Position numbers and translations under genes: made by a program
Origin: Lewinellaceae bacterium
Lineage (GTDB): Bacteria > Bacteroidota > Bacteroidia > Chitinophagales > Saprospiraceae
Direction: 5' to 3'
DNA length: 64,000 nucleotides
Assembly: GCA_020636135.1 (NCBI GenBank)
Contig: JACJYK010000004.1
Location: 62,001 to 126,000 of the forward strand
Part shown: positions 1-10,175 of the stretch, in pieces
Layout: the number at the start of each line of letters is the position of its first letter
Numbering within the stretch: position 1 is the stretch's first letter
Notes under the pieces: model-generated
Seen by the model: the letters and a program-made list of their open reading frames with translations, nothing else
What the model was told of the DNA's origin: nothing
Databases searched by the model: none

Positions 1-48
1 GAGCAGGTATTCATCCAACCGGTGCAATTCCTCAGCAGTCAACCTCAT
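1..48 (-). CDS. Partial gene downstream of ECF sigma factor (N-terminal 16 codons only)
   Basis: Only the first 16 codons (MRLTAEELHRLDEYLL) lie in the window; the gene runs off the left edge. Its ATG (48-46) overlaps the TGA stop of the sigma factor (47-45) as ATGA, so the two genes are probably translationally coupled. By analogy with the 18.2-19.4 kb and 52.4-53.8 kb pairs, a membrane anti-sigma or TPR protein is the natural guess, but the visible residues prove no function. Confidence 0.6.
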   Translation of the reverse strand, partial: MRLTAEELHRLDEYLL

Positions 49-617
49 ATCTCCTCATTTGAGCCTTTAAGACCGTCGCATAGCTTGCGCAGCCGTTGCA
101 AACATTTGTATTTCACGTTTTTAACGGTATCCGCATTTTTGTAGTTCATCTCTTCAGCCAGTTCCTCCATACTTTTGTTCTGCACATAGAAGGCAAAGAG
201 GAGACTGCGGCAGGGTTCGCCAAGCAGTTGCATGCCCTGGTCCATGATGAAGTACTCTTCCTCCACTTCTTCGTGTTCGGTACCCGTCTCCTGGGTCACG
301 TAATGTGCGAGGGTATCCCTCAGATCATCGCCGTAGGTGCGCCTTCGCTGCCGGTGGTATTCCAGGGCTTTGTTGCGCCCGATCTGAAAGAGGTAGGTGG
401 ACACGCTGCTTTTCATTTCGGTCAATTTTCCGGAGATCACATTGTCGTAAAAGATCACCATGGCCATCTGGAAGAGTTCTACCGCTACGTCCTCCTGGAC
501 ATTGTACTTCTGCTGGACCCAGCGCACGAAGGGCTCTCGGCTCTCACGGTACAGCGATTCAATGATGTGAGTATCACCCTGCAAGATACGGGGTATGATA
601 TCCTGGGAAGTGTTCAT
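45..617 (-). CDS. ECF-type RNA polymerase sigma factor
   Basis: A 190-residue sigma-70 family protein without regions 1 and 3, the usual ECF length. Region 2 occupies roughly residues 20-95 (the ELFQMAMVIFYDNV and YLFQIGRNKALEYHR segments). Region 4 occupies about 125-185, with a helix-turn-helix around SMEELAEEMNYKNADTVKN. It would direct core polymerase to a small regulon, probably under control of the overlapping downstream gene. It closely resembles the sigma factor at 18885-19442: both have G-E/D-PCRS before region 4 and YKN-x-x-TVKN-x-KYKC in the recognition helix area. Known: ECF factors usually pair with a membrane anti-sigma. Inferred: a shared or overlapping regulon with its paralogue across the island. 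Confidence 0.93.
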   Translation of the reverse strand: MNTSQDIIPRILQGDTHIIESLYRESREPFVRWVQQKYNVQEDVAVELFQMAMVIFYDNVISGKLTEMKSSVSTYLFQIGRNKALEYHRQRRRTYGDDLRDTLAHYVTQETGTEHEEVEEEYFIMDQGMQLLGEPCRSLLFAFYVQNKSMEELAEEMNYKNADTVKNVKYKCLQRLRKLCDGLKGSNEEI

Positions 618-1070
618 TAAAGGTTTTAAGGTTGCTCAGGGTGAATATAAGGCGCGGTTGGGGGTTGTGCAAATGAAAGGGAGGAAACTAGAATAATGTG
701 TAATTGAAGAAGTAACTTGCTTGAATCATGTTAGTATAGCAATCAAAATTCAAATCCAACTGTTGTATCTAAAAACAACCACTTCGAATAAATGAAATAC
801 AAAAAGCTGCAGCAATAAAAGTTTGGTTCAAAATAGTAAACCCAAATGGATGACAATTAGTAGAACTTCGAAATATTCTTTGGCCTAAGCCTTGAAAGCC
901 TAAGTAGTTTAGTTATAAATGCTTTAGATATATGATTGGGGTACTGCTCTAAAAGGCAATATTCTACATAATTAACTGATAGTCTATCGATTGCGCGAAA
1001 TGATTTAATCATAGCTTAACCACTCAACGCGTTAGTTTGTAATTTTAGGAGAGTCGAAAAATCCACCTGA
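618..1070. other. AT-rich intergenic stretch, no gene seen
   Basis: This stretch between the sigma factor and the terminator of the giant gene holds no convincing reading frame on either strand. It must carry the sigma factor promoter, but I found no exact TAnnTTTG match on the minus strand. AT content rises clearly here relative to the sigma gene. Confidence 0.5.
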
Positions 1071-1072
1071 AT

Positions 1073-1105
1073 AAAAAAGAGGCTGTTCTCTAATGGAACA
1101 GCCTC
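1073..1105 (-). terminator. Intrinsic terminator after the giant T9SS gene
   Basis: A perfect 10-bp inverted repeat (GAGGCTGTTC at 1079-1088 and GAACAGCCTC at 1096-1105) with a 7-nt loop. On the minus strand it is followed by six T (1078-1073), as expected for a Rho-independent terminator about 30 bp past the stop of the 1137-8660 gene. CTTTT on the other side may make it weakly bidirectional. Confidence 0.85.
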
Positions 1106-1136
1106 CTTTTATAATAGTAAATAACGCACTAAACAA

Positions 1137-4100
1137 TTATTGGATGAGAATAGGGATTACGCGCAGGCCTTGATTCGTAAGAACTCTTACAAAATAAGAC
1201 CCCCTTGGCCAATTTAGAACATTGATTTGAGATCCTCCGTGGTCATTTTTAGTATTTTGGATGACAAGCTCACCGAGTACATTTCTAATATCCAACCATT
1301 TAGTAGAAGGATCCGGCATTTCAATATTTAATACTTGCTTGGCAGGTATAGGATATACCTTTACACCTTCAGGCAGGTCAATTTTCCCATACCCAACCGA
1401 ATTATTATCTATTGTAATTGCACTACCTTTTATTAGATTTGGAAGGACATTTGTTCCAATTGCTGCGATTGGTTCAAAAATACGAATTGAATCCAAGCCT
1501 GCATTTTTGGTGATGACTGAAAAATGTAAATGGCATAGAACCTGCTCTACATCCGATGACCATGGCTGAAAATCAAACCAGGAGATTTTTAATGCACCTA
1601 TCTCTGATTTCAACAAGAAGTTTTTATCAGTTGCAAAGTTGTTCAAATTTAATAACTGATCTACATTTGTCATTTGAAAAACTTTGGGATCCCAGTGAAC
1701 TTCAAATTGGAACCCTTGAATTTCATCTGACTTAATATGGACAGGCAATTCAAATTCAGAACCTACTGACACCTGTATATCTGGCAATCTTATTTCAAAA
1801 AAGCCATCCTCGCGAGACTGTAAAGAGGGAATGGAAGAATTACTATCAAAAACATTTCCAACTTCAACACCAACAAAATCAGCTTTTACAGGATTTTGCA
1901 GGTTACTGACTGTGTAACCTGTACGATAAAGGTGTTTTATTGCCTGCTCATCGGTGATTACATCGAGAGACGGGATAAATTCCCACTCCACTGAACCAGT
2001 AAAAGTGGCCAATGATCCCAGGTTGAAGTAGAACAATTCAAGCAGATCAAGGATATTTAACTTATTGTCACGATTAACATCCGATGCAATCAATGGATAA
2101 GAATTATCAAATTCTTTTCCAATAAATAAATACTCCTGAAGCCGCAATACATCCAAAATATTTATCCCTGGATGTAATGAAGTATGGTTAACACCTACCT
2201 CATAACTTTGGCCTTTTACCAAATCCTTAAATTCATAGTTACCATTTGAATCAGAAAATGATTGTGACTTATCTGGCCCGCTCAAATTTACCGAGGCACT
2301 CTTAATAGCACTTGAATGTATATCCTTGATATTTCCAAAAATCAAAGGTTTTACTACTTCTGTGCAACATCCCAATTGTAAAGTGGAACAGATGCAAATT
2401 CTACAACAATTATCTCCAATACATGGATAAAGTATTTCCACACACACCTGATAAGTAGATTCTTCAGAATAAGTGTAGGAGACCACCGGACTACTTGTCT
2501 GTAACGTGATTCCATTTCCCAAATGCCATATGTATTCTGCATTTAAAACTTCAGGACGAATAGCTAGCGTTACATCCACGCCATTTTTCTCCAAGACTTC
2601 AATTACGGGGCTTTCACTGAACGTGCAAGCATATGTCGCACAAGTCCGAAATATCCCACATTCATTGGCCAAAACCAGACAAACACATGTGAAATTTATT
2701 TCTTCCGGAATAAAAAAAGAAACCGTATTCCCACTCAGGACAATCGCATCAGCATTCCAGACTTGCCAGTTGTAATTTAGGTTATTCCCAGTTACCTCTG
2801 AAACTCCCAAAATTTGTCCTCCGTCGATATCTTGCATCCAGATGGTAGCAGAAGGCAGATCTCCATTACAAGTTCCAACCATTATATCCAGGCAGCATAC
2901 CGGATCACTATCTATGCCTAATATGTAATCATGAAAAACCAAACAAACCGTGTATTCGCCCTCACTTTGAAAATAGTAAGGTACACCTGCAAATAAGGAA
3001 TCTACTAAAGCTCCATTCCTATAAACATTGAGCCTGGGACAAACATCGATGCAGGGAGGAAAATCCGGTATTCCAAAAACATATCCACCATCTGATTGAC
3101 GGATATACGTAAAGCAATTATCCCCGCAACAATCACCATTTGAGCTTGTACTTCCACATTCCAACTCACAAATATTGTCCACCCAAAATTCATAGGGTCT
3201 GGCTGTATTTTCTCCATTGAACTGTATGGACTCGAAATGCGTAATTCCGGAATTCGCGCCAGTTGCAACCAATTCTCCCTCTATGTAGACCTCCACGGTT
3301 TGGGATGAACGGATCAAACGGATTTTAACTGGCATCACCTGATTAACTTTAGTAGGATAAGGCTGATCATTGTTGGGCGATTCATACACATCCGTAATAC
3401 GCACGTCAATGGTCTGATCCGCAGAGGGGCGGAAAGCCAGATAAACTTGCTTTTCCTGATTAGCGTAGTCCCCATATAAAGCCACGACCGCTCCGCCGGT
3501 TTCTAAAGGTGTTTGGCCAAATTCTGGAATCAATTGGATGTCAAAGCTAATTTCTGCTATGTCACCCTGGTTTGGCCCATCTTCCAATAAATACTCTGAA
3601 TAACAAGCCTGGAAATTATTGTCCTGTTTTACCACAAGATGACCGGACTGGGCCGAACATTCGGGATATCCATTAACCACTTTCCAACGACCATTCTGCT
3701 GGGACAAGGGAGCTGAGGGCGAATAATTTGCAAATGGTTCACATCCAAGCTGCTTGCAATTTCCCGAATTTCCAGGGTTCACCGGCACACAGCATACCTT
3801 CCAACAATAATAAACTAGTTCACCTATCGTATGGGGCTCGAGGTAATAGAAGTAACAGTACTTTGGCTGGTTTTCATAAGGCATGTTGAGCGACCAACTG
3901 CCAGGACTCACCGGGTCATTTTGATCTACCTGCCAATATATGGGTATCACGCCCTGCAAGGTATCTTCAACGGATGTCATAAGTATTCCATTATCCCATA
4001 CCGGATCGAATAAATAACAAATTGTCGGGTCCTGGATACAAAGACGGGTGCATTTCACATAATAACATCCATTGACTTTGTAATAGCAACAGACTAGCCA

Positions 4101-7100
4101 GGTCTGATTTGCTCCAGGGAAAGTAATTTGTGGATTTGGCCCGTCTGCTTCAATAATTGATCCTTCACCGCTTTCCGGAGAAATGATCCAGGTAATGTCC
4201 TGAGCTTCGGGCACATCCAGTCCTACCCTATACTGATAGGTCGGTCCTCCTGAACCCATATAAAAGATTTGTAGTCCCTCATCGACCTGATCAACCGGGA
4301 TATGCTTATCAGGAATGCAAACTTTCCGGCAGCAAATACGGACACATTTACTTGTCAGATCGTAGTACGTGAGGGTTACATAAAGTGAGTTCCCGGGCGT
4401 AAATCCATAATTGAACTGAACTTCGGTCTGGTTGCCCACAATGGCCTCCACCGTCTCCTGGTCATCATGCAAATCCCAACGCAAAACCTGAATATCTTCG
4501 TCATCGGTTATGAAAGTCAACCGATCATCCCTGCCAATCGAAGGATACCAGCGAAATCGCCGACAATTGAACGGATCGGCTATGCAGATCTTGCGGCAAT
4601 ATTCATAACACTTCGTGATCTCTCCGGTATTAACTTCCCAGCGGACACAGATTTCTACCATTCCTGAGACAGGCAACTTCATCTTCGGAGTCTTTCCACT
4701 GTACCGCTCATCCCCATCAACATACCATTTGATGTTCGAGGCTCCTTGAGTCTCCTCCCGGTCAGCAAACACAAAATTGTAATCAAGGGCATTTGATTCA
4801 GAGACGGGCGTGTACCAAAAGCATGGTTTGTTTTCTGGTATTGACGTACAATTACCCGGATCACATTTGGGATAATAACTGTTATTTGAATCCCAAATCA
4901 GGGCACAATCCGTCAATTGGGTTACCGGATCCCCTGGTTGGGTTGCAAAATCATTATACGAGAACAACAATGTTCCATTACAACTATAAACTCTCCCGCC
5001 TTCTTCATCAATGATTGTTGGGTCATCGAAATGCAATTTATATACGCACTGTCCATTGTATTTGCATGAATAGATCTCATAAAAAGGACACAGAAGTGAA
5101 CCACTCTGATTACAATCAGATACTAACGAGTCCACTATATTCAGGAGTCCACTGTCATCCGTGCAACATGTTTCTGCACAGTAATTACATCTCGGGATCG
5201 GAATACAACAAACCTTGAGACAACACGCTGCCAATTCATCGGCATATTCCGGAGTATCCATGCACTCATAATAATAGCAATAAACATATGGTTGCTCTTC
5301 TCCCTGGCCGTACGTGGGTATATTAATGGTACTCATTCCATCATAAATACTTAATCTCCTTCCATAAGCATCCGTCCAATAAGCTACCTCACCTGGACTG
5401 TTGATCACCGCATAGCCATCCTCACAAGGCGCTCCACAACTGAAAATGCACAAATTATCCACTTCATAAAAACCACCATCACCGTAAAATTCAATGCCGG
5501 TAATATTTGTATTAAAAGCTATCTCTCCGGTATATATGTCATTGATGTAAACGGAACCGTTATTATTACTATTTACTACCATTGAAAATTTTGCATTCCC
5601 GGTAATAACAGGCAACTCCAAAGATCCGAATTGGCCTGCCGGAGCTTTAAAAATTGCTCGCTCCAATACATTTTTGTCATGAACAAACGCAAATTCCATT
5701 TCAATCAACCCGATAAATGGTTGTAAATCAAAACTAATTTTATATGGATAAGATATACCATTAGGGACTCTGTATCCAACACCCGTTGCAGTTGATATCA
5801 AGGAGGTTATTGTCAATTTACCGTCATAAACATCCGCATCAAACCGGCCATCCATCACATACCAGTCACTTGGGTTTTGTTGGGTAATTGAACTGCCATC
5901 TTCATATTCAAAATCCTCACAGGCTATTACATTCATCACTTCACATCCCGACTCATAACAGGTATATGGGTTGGTCAAACAGACATTGATGCAACAGGTA
6001 TACTCACAACCATCGGATGTCCGATACGTACAACATACCCAATAGGTCGTACTCGTCTCCGCTACGTCTGTTAATAAGAATTCCGCTTCCTCACTCGTTG
6101 CATAGAAGCCTTCTCCTCCATTCTCAGCATTGGCTGACCAGCTTGCCACGGTAGAGCCTGCCGGTAAAGTCGGTGTGAAATGGTAACGGTAGCTTCCTGT
6201 ATACACCTCCTGTTCTGTACCCACATACGAAGCCGTAATGATCCCCGGTCCACAATCATAGATATACTCTGGCATGGCGACCTGGCACAATTCTTTGCAA
6301 CAAACCTGCAGGCATCCATCTTTGTCGTAGTACTCAAAGCAGATCACCACATCACCCCTGGTAATGTACTCTGTCAAATCCAGGGTGATTTCACCTTCTA
6401 CGCCACCATCTTCATCTCCTACCGCATTATCCAATATAATCTTGGGATTATTTGCCATTCCCGTTTCCTTATTTCTAATATAGAGCAATGGATCCCCTGC
6501 AAGGCCTTCGGTAAAAAAGCGATAGATAAATCCTTTTCCTGTATAGATATAATCGACCAGATCACATGCCTCTTCCTGATCATCGTAGATACATATCTGT
6601 TTGCAAATCTTCCGGCAAACGTAACCTCCTTCACCAATTGGTATCTCAAATTTTACACAAACCTCATAGCTGCCTTCTCCCGGGAATTGAAGGGTGGTGT
6701 ACTCACCAGTAGCTACTATTTCACTACCCCCATTGATGCACCACCTGATGTTAGTCGCTCCGTCTACTTCAGGGATTGACAACAACGTGAAATCATATTG
6801 GTCTCCTCCGACTGACGACGGAACGAAAACGATGCAATTTTCAGATGGGGTGAGTTCTTCGCAGTCATCCTCACAGGTTAGTGTTAACTTATAACCTGAA
6901 CTGATCCCGGGCTGATACGTATCGATCACCAAATAGTAGGTGCCGGATGCATTTGGTACGGATATTCGCTCACTATTTGTACCTGATTGAATCGAATTAC
7001 CAATACATCCTACTAATCCAGACACTTCTCCTGTGGTGCATTGATCAAATAAAAACATATCCAGATTGCCCGTTAAACCCATCAAGTCAATGACGATATC

Positions 7101-8660
7101 TTTCGGGGTATCTCCGATATCTATTCGTATTACTTCATCATCACCATCAAATTCTAAATCTCCATTGTAACAATTTGAAGGTCTATAGCTACAATTCGAA
7201 TTAAATTCATTCCCATCGAGGCTATTGATGGCTCCTGTTCGTTCATTATTATCACAATTAAGTGTAGCTGCCACCTTAGTACAATCTTCACTCGGGCAAC
7301 CTTCACATGAAAATTTTAATTTATAACTACCCTCTTCACTTTTATCAACAGCATCTATTACTACATAATAGGTTCCAGGTGGCAATGAACCTTCATCACT
7401 CCATATCTCTCCATCCGGGAACGGCGAGTCATCAACAGGTGTGTTCTTTGCATCTCCTATACATTCAATACTCGTTACTTCTCCCCCACTATTACAGTTT
7501 ATTATGCTCATAGTCAAATTAATATTTGTACTATGATCCAATTCAAGGGCAATAACATCAGAACTCCGCTCCTTCTTAAAACTATATATTTTATCTCCTC
7601 CTGAGAATGTTTGACTTTCAATATATGGAGCACATCCCAAATAATGCTCTCGAACAAAATTGTTAGTCTCATTACGTAAATCTCCATTAAGAGTCTGCCC
7701 GCATATTATACTTGTAGCTTCATTACAATTCGGAGCAGCAATTGTGCAGTGCATATTCAAACTATAACTACCCTCTTCACTTTTATCAACAGCATCTATT
7801 ACTACATAATAGGTTCCAGGTGGCAATGAACCTTCATCACTCCATATTTCCCCATCTGGGAACGGCGAGTCATCAGTAGGTGTGTTCTTTGCATCTCCTA
7901 TACATTCAATATTCGTTACTTCTCCCCCACTATTACAGTTTATTATGCTCATAGTCAAATTAATACTTGTACTATGATCCAATTCAAGGGTAATAACATC
8001 AGAACTCCGCTCCTTCTTAAAACTATATATTTTATCTCCTCCCGAGAATGTTTGACTTTCAATATATGGAGCGCATCCCAAATAATGCTCTCGAACAAAA
8101 TTGTTCGTTTCATTACGTAAATCTCCATTAAGAGTCTGCCCACATACTATACTTGTAGCCTCATTACAATTTGGAATAGATGTTGAACAATAAGATTCTT
8201 CCTCACATGTAACTGATCCTCCATTATTTCTAAAATAAAGCCGAAATGTCTCAACCTGATCAGCCCAAGCAATAATATACCCGCTATTACTAGTCACACA
8301 AAAACCTGCTTCCAATAAGTTAATTTCACCAGTCCATTGAGAAATAGGGTATTGAGGGCTACATTTTCTATCTCCACAACACGGCGCAAAATATAAAGAA
8401 ACATCATGGTTTCCTGTCCAAACATAGCCATTGTATTGACCATTCGGTAGTTTGAATATCTTATAGAAATCCGTAGAAAACTCGCCTTCACAATAATTAA
8501 GCTTAATTTCCGATCCTGTAGAAGTTAGCGTATATTCACCTACTAATTCTTCAGAATTAGTAACCATTGGGATGGCGTCACTACAACCAGGAACTTGAGC
8601 ATCAACCAGTTGTAATATTGCAGCTTGAAGCACCAGTATAAGTATTAATATTCTTTTCAT
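1137..8660 (-). CDS. Giant Cys-rich multidomain T9SS-secreted protein (PPC, PKD-like, dockerin-like, cohesin-like)
   Basis: A 2507-residue exported protein. Residues 1-21 form a signal peptide ending near VDAQ. A Cys-rich N-domain (22-155) precedes two near-identical PPC-type domains (about 163-300 and 310-447) and a third diverged one (456-605). A long array of PKD/Ig-like modules follows, most ending in a Cys cluster such as CRKICIAD or CCRKVCIPD. Two jelly-roll-like modules (about 916-1076 and 1639-1832) start with Cys-Glu-x-Phe and end in VDN-x-C. The tail has a carboxypeptidase-regulatory-like domain (about 2106-2160), a dockerin-like segment with one intact calcium loop (DVNRDNKLNILDLLEL), a cohesin-like beta domain (about 2287-2425) and a T9SS type A sorting domain (about 2432-2507, VKVYPIPAKQVLNIE). 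Inferred: a surface adhesin or matrix protein crossing the outer membrane by T9SS. It lies 39 bp after a beta-barrel gene, probably in one operon. No catalytic domain was recognised. Confidence 0.9.
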   Translation of the reverse strand: MKRILILILVLQAAILQLVDAQVPGCSDAIPMVTNSEELVGEYTLTSTGSEIKLNYCEGEFSTDFYKIFKLPNGQYNGYVWTGNHDVSLYFAPCCGDRKCSPQYPISQWTGEINLLEAGFCVTSNSGYIIAWADQVETFRLYFRNNGGSVTCEEESYCSTSIPNCNEATSIVCGQTLNGDLRNETNNFVREHYLGCAPYIESQTFSGGDKIYSFKKERSSDVITLELDHSTSINLTMSIINCNSGGEVTNIECIGDAKNTPTDDSPFPDGEIWSDEGSLPPGTYYVVIDAVDKSEEGSYSLNMHCTIAAPNCNEATSIICGQTLNGDLRNETNNFVREHYLGCAPYIESQTFSGGDKIYSFKKERSSDVIALELDHSTNINLTMSIINCNSGGEVTSIECIGDAKNTPVDDSPFPDGEIWSDEGSLPPGTYYVVIDAVDKSEEGSYKLKFSCEGCPSEDCTKVAATLNCDNNERTGAINSLDGNEFNSNCSYRPSNCYNGDLEFDGDDEVIRIDIGDTPKDIVIDLMGLTGNLDMFLFDQCTTGEVSGLVGCIGNSIQSGTNSERISVPNASGTYYLVIDTYQPGISSGYKLTLTCEDDCEELTPSENCIVFVPSSVGGDQYDFTLLSIPEVDGATNIRWCINGGSEIVATGEYTTLQFPGEGSYEVCVKFEIPIGEGGYVCRKICKQICIYDDQEEACDLVDYIYTGKGFIYRFFTEGLAGDPLLYIRNKETGMANNPKIILDNAVGDEDGGVEGEITLDLTEYITRGDVVICFEYYDKDGCLQVCCKELCQVAMPEYIYDCGPGIITASYVGTEQEVYTGSYRYHFTPTLPAGSTVASWSANAENGGEGFYATSEEAEFLLTDVAETSTTYWVCCTYRTSDGCEYTCCINVCLTNPYTCYESGCEVMNVIACEDFEYEDGSSITQQNPSDWYVMDGRFDADVYDGKLTITSLISTATGVGYRVPNGISYPYKISFDLQPFIGLIEMEFAFVHDKNVLERAIFKAPAGQFGSLELPVITGNAKFSMVVNSNNNGSVYINDIYTGEIAFNTNITGIEFYGDGGFYEVDNLCIFSCGAPCEDGYAVINSPGEVAYWTDAYGRRLSIYDGMSTINIPTYGQGEEQPYVYCYYYECMDTPEYADELAACCLKVCCIPIPRCNYCAETCCTDDSGLLNIVDSLVSDCNQSGSLLCPFYEIYSCKYNGQCVYKLHFDDPTIIDEEGGRVYSCNGTLLFSYNDFATQPGDPVTQLTDCALIWDSNNSYYPKCDPGNCTSIPENKPCFWYTPVSESNALDYNFVFADREETQGASNIKWYVDGDERYSGKTPKMKLPVSGMVEICVRWEVNTGEITKCYEYCRKICIADPFNCRRFRWYPSIGRDDRLTFITDDEDIQVLRWDLHDDQETVEAIVGNQTEVQFNYGFTPGNSLYVTLTYYDLTSKCVRICCRKVCIPDKHIPVDQVDEGLQIFYMGSGGPTYQYRVGLDVPEAQDITWIISPESGEGSIIEADGPNPQITFPGANQTWLVCCYYKVNGCYYVKCTRLCIQDPTICYLFDPVWDNGILMTSVEDTLQGVIPIYWQVDQNDPVSPGSWSLNMPYENQPKYCYFYYLEPHTIGELVYYCWKVCCVPVNPGNSGNCKQLGCEPFANYSPSAPLSQQNGRWKVVNGYPECSAQSGHLVVKQDNNFQACYSEYLLEDGPNQGDIAEISFDIQLIPEFGQTPLETGGAVVALYGDYANQEKQVYLAFRPSADQTIDVRITDVYESPNNDQPYPTKVNQVMPVKIRLIRSSQTVEVYIEGELVATGANSGITHFESIQFNGENTARPYEFWVDNICELECGSTSSNGDCCGDNCFTYIRQSDGGYVFGIPDFPPCIDVCPRLNVYRNGALVDSLFAGVPYYFQSEGEYTVCLVFHDYILGIDSDPVCCLDIMVGTCNGDLPSATIWMQDIDGGQILGVSEVTGNNLNYNWQVWNADAIVLSGNTVSFFIPEEINFTCVCLVLANECGIFRTCATYACTFSESPVIEVLEKNGVDVTLAIRPEVLNAEYIWHLGNGITLQTSSPVVSYTYSEESTYQVCVEILYPCIGDNCCRICICSTLQLGCCTEVVKPLIFGNIKDIHSSAIKSASVNLSGPDKSQSFSDSNGNYEFKDLVKGQSYEVGVNHTSLHPGINILDVLRLQEYLFIGKEFDNSYPLIASDVNRDNKLNILDLLELFYFNLGSLATFTGSVEWEFIPSLDVITDEQAIKHLYRTGYTVSNLQNPVKADFVGVEVGNVFDSNSSIPSLQSREDGFFEIRLPDIQVSVGSEFELPVHIKSDEIQGFQFEVHWDPKVFQMTNVDQLLNLNNFATDKNFLLKSEIGALKISWFDFQPWSSDVEQVLCHLHFSVITKNAGLDSIRIFEPIAAIGTNVLPNLIKGSAITIDNNSVGYGKIDLPEGVKVYPIPAKQVLNIEMPDPSTKWLDIRNVLGELVIQNTKNDHGGSQINVLNWPRGSYFVRVLTNQGLRVIPILIQ
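7322..8173 (-). repeat. Intragenic 441-bp tandem duplication (PPC domain)
   Basis: Two copies at about 7322-7732 and 7763-8173, offset by exactly 441 bp (147 codons), are almost identical at DNA level, with only scattered differences such as ATC/ATT or CTG/GTG changes. Each encodes one PPC-type domain of the giant protein. In-frame spacing and near-identity indicate recent duplication or ongoing gene conversion. Confidence 0.9.
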
Positions 8661-8699
8661 AGCCTTTAAATTTAAATGTGATTATATATCTCCAAGCTT

Positions 8700-9275
8700 T
8701 TAAAAGCTCAGACCAATTGAAAATTGAACTAAATCGAGTCTGATTTCGGCTTCTTCGCCGTCGCTAAGATTGCCTCTCTGAAATTCCACCTTCCCTATGA
8801 CCGGGCCCGCTTTCAAAGAAGCATTAACAGCATGTGCGCCATTCTGATAGATGGTCAGATCATCTTCAATAGAAGGGATCATTCCAAAATACCGGTATTG
8901 ATACCCTCCAGACAATACTATTCCTTTTGCAATCTTGAGTGATAATTGTGGGCCAAATTGAGTAGCTCCGATAACCGTCTCGTGATAAAAGTAATTCGCT
9001 GAAAGTATCGTCCAATTAAGACCATAAAAGAGGTGCTTTGAACTCCTTCTGTTAAAATACAAGATGGTCCCGAGCTCAGCATGAATATTCCCATCGTGCT
9101 GAAGCCACTCTGCAACACCTGGTTCATGGAATTGAGCCTTGCCTACCAGCATATAAAACTGATTGTGAATGTTCTTTGGCCTACACACTTGAGCATTGAC
9201 AGAAACAACATAAGAACATAGAACAAAAGTAATGAGGGCAGACTTAATAATTGTTGATGCAGTAATTCTTTTCAT
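8700..9275 (-). CDS. Small outer-membrane beta-barrel-like protein
   Basis: A 191-residue protein with an N-terminal signal peptide (cleavage near VSVNAQ) and alternating hydrophobic/polar strands ending in a terminal Phe (DLVQFSIGLSF), as in outer-membrane beta-barrels. No family was recognised with certainty. It lies 39 bp upstream of the giant T9SS gene on the same strand, with no terminator between, so the two are probably co-transcribed. Inferred: it may anchor or organise the giant protein at the outer membrane. A similar pairing of barrel and PPC protein recurs at 11.5-13.6 kb. Confidence 0.75.
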   Translation of the reverse strand: MKRITASTIIKSALITFVLCSYVVSVNAQVCRPKNIHNQFYMLVGKAQFHEPGVAEWLQHDGNIHAELGTILYFNRRSSKHLFYGLNWTILSANYFYHETVIGATQFGPQLSLKIAKGIVLSGGYQYRYFGMIPSIEDDLTIYQNGAHAVNASLKAGPVIGKVEFQRGNLSDGEEAEIRLDLVQFSIGLSF

Positions 9276-10139
9276 GGCAAATAATTTTAATTCCTAAATG
9301 ATCGGGAAGTGATAAAATACAGAATTGAATATCAGATTTCTAAAGAGAGAAAGTTTTAGACCCCTTTCTCGTAAAAGCAAGCGATACAGCTTAAGCATCG
9401 ACCTCAAGCTTTATCTACAAACAATACCTAAATTTTGATTCCAGTAGCCTATTCAAATTCATAAGATTTAATATTAGTCAGTTTGAAAATAACACACATT
9501 GCTTAGTGTTACGATCATTCAAAGGTAACCCAGTGTCTAAGGTCATTTGGTCAACTAATCCTTAGATTGTTACATTTTCCTATAGACAAGGGTAGAGAGC
9601 CAACCAAACAAAATCATGAAAATTATAGTTATGGGTTGGTACCAAAATAGCACCAGGATGTATAATATCACCGTAGTAGGAAGATTACCCATCCCCTTTG
9701 GGTAAGATAAACACACTAATAATCTAATTGTCGAAATAAAATACTATCAAAATCAACATTGAGGACAGTCTCCTCAAAAGTTGCATTATATGAATATATT
9801 AAAAATAATCGAAAGAGAAAAGACTATTCACATATTGATATAAATACCAGCTCATGATTTTTGAAGATCTAAAGCATATTATACAACTCTGTACGTCCAT
9901 AAGCAAGACCTCGATCATCGAAGCAACAGGTATTAATCATTGCAAATAAACCAAGTAGGAAATCAAATACTCTAATTATCAATTAATTACATAATCATTA
10001 TTATCTTAAATCAAAATATACCAAATACGCGTAAAGAAGAGTTCGCAATTCATCGGTCAGAAAACATAACGACTTTCATATAATTTATGATCCACTATTT
10101 TGTTACTTAATAAAGAAGCTTTCCCAAGCAGTGTGTCCT
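9276..10139. other. Long AT-rich intergenic region, no gene
   Basis: About 860 bp with dense stop codons in all frames and no recognised RNA. It should hold the promoter of the 9275-1137 operon, but no exact TAnnTTTG was found on the minus strand. A small hairpin (TTACCC 9685-9690 with GGGTAA 9700-9705) has no T-tract. The right part borders the decayed IS3 element and may be IS debris. Confidence 0.5.
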
Positions 10140-10175
10140 TCAATTCTTGGGCTACCCCCCTAAAAGACGATACAC

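Noticed and set aside
96..620. Plus-strand frame opposite the first sigma factor
   Set aside because: It is the antisense shadow of a clearly recognised ECF sigma gene.
9685..9705. Terminator
   Set aside because: A 6-bp stem (TTACCC/GGGTAA) without a T-tract and far from any gene end.
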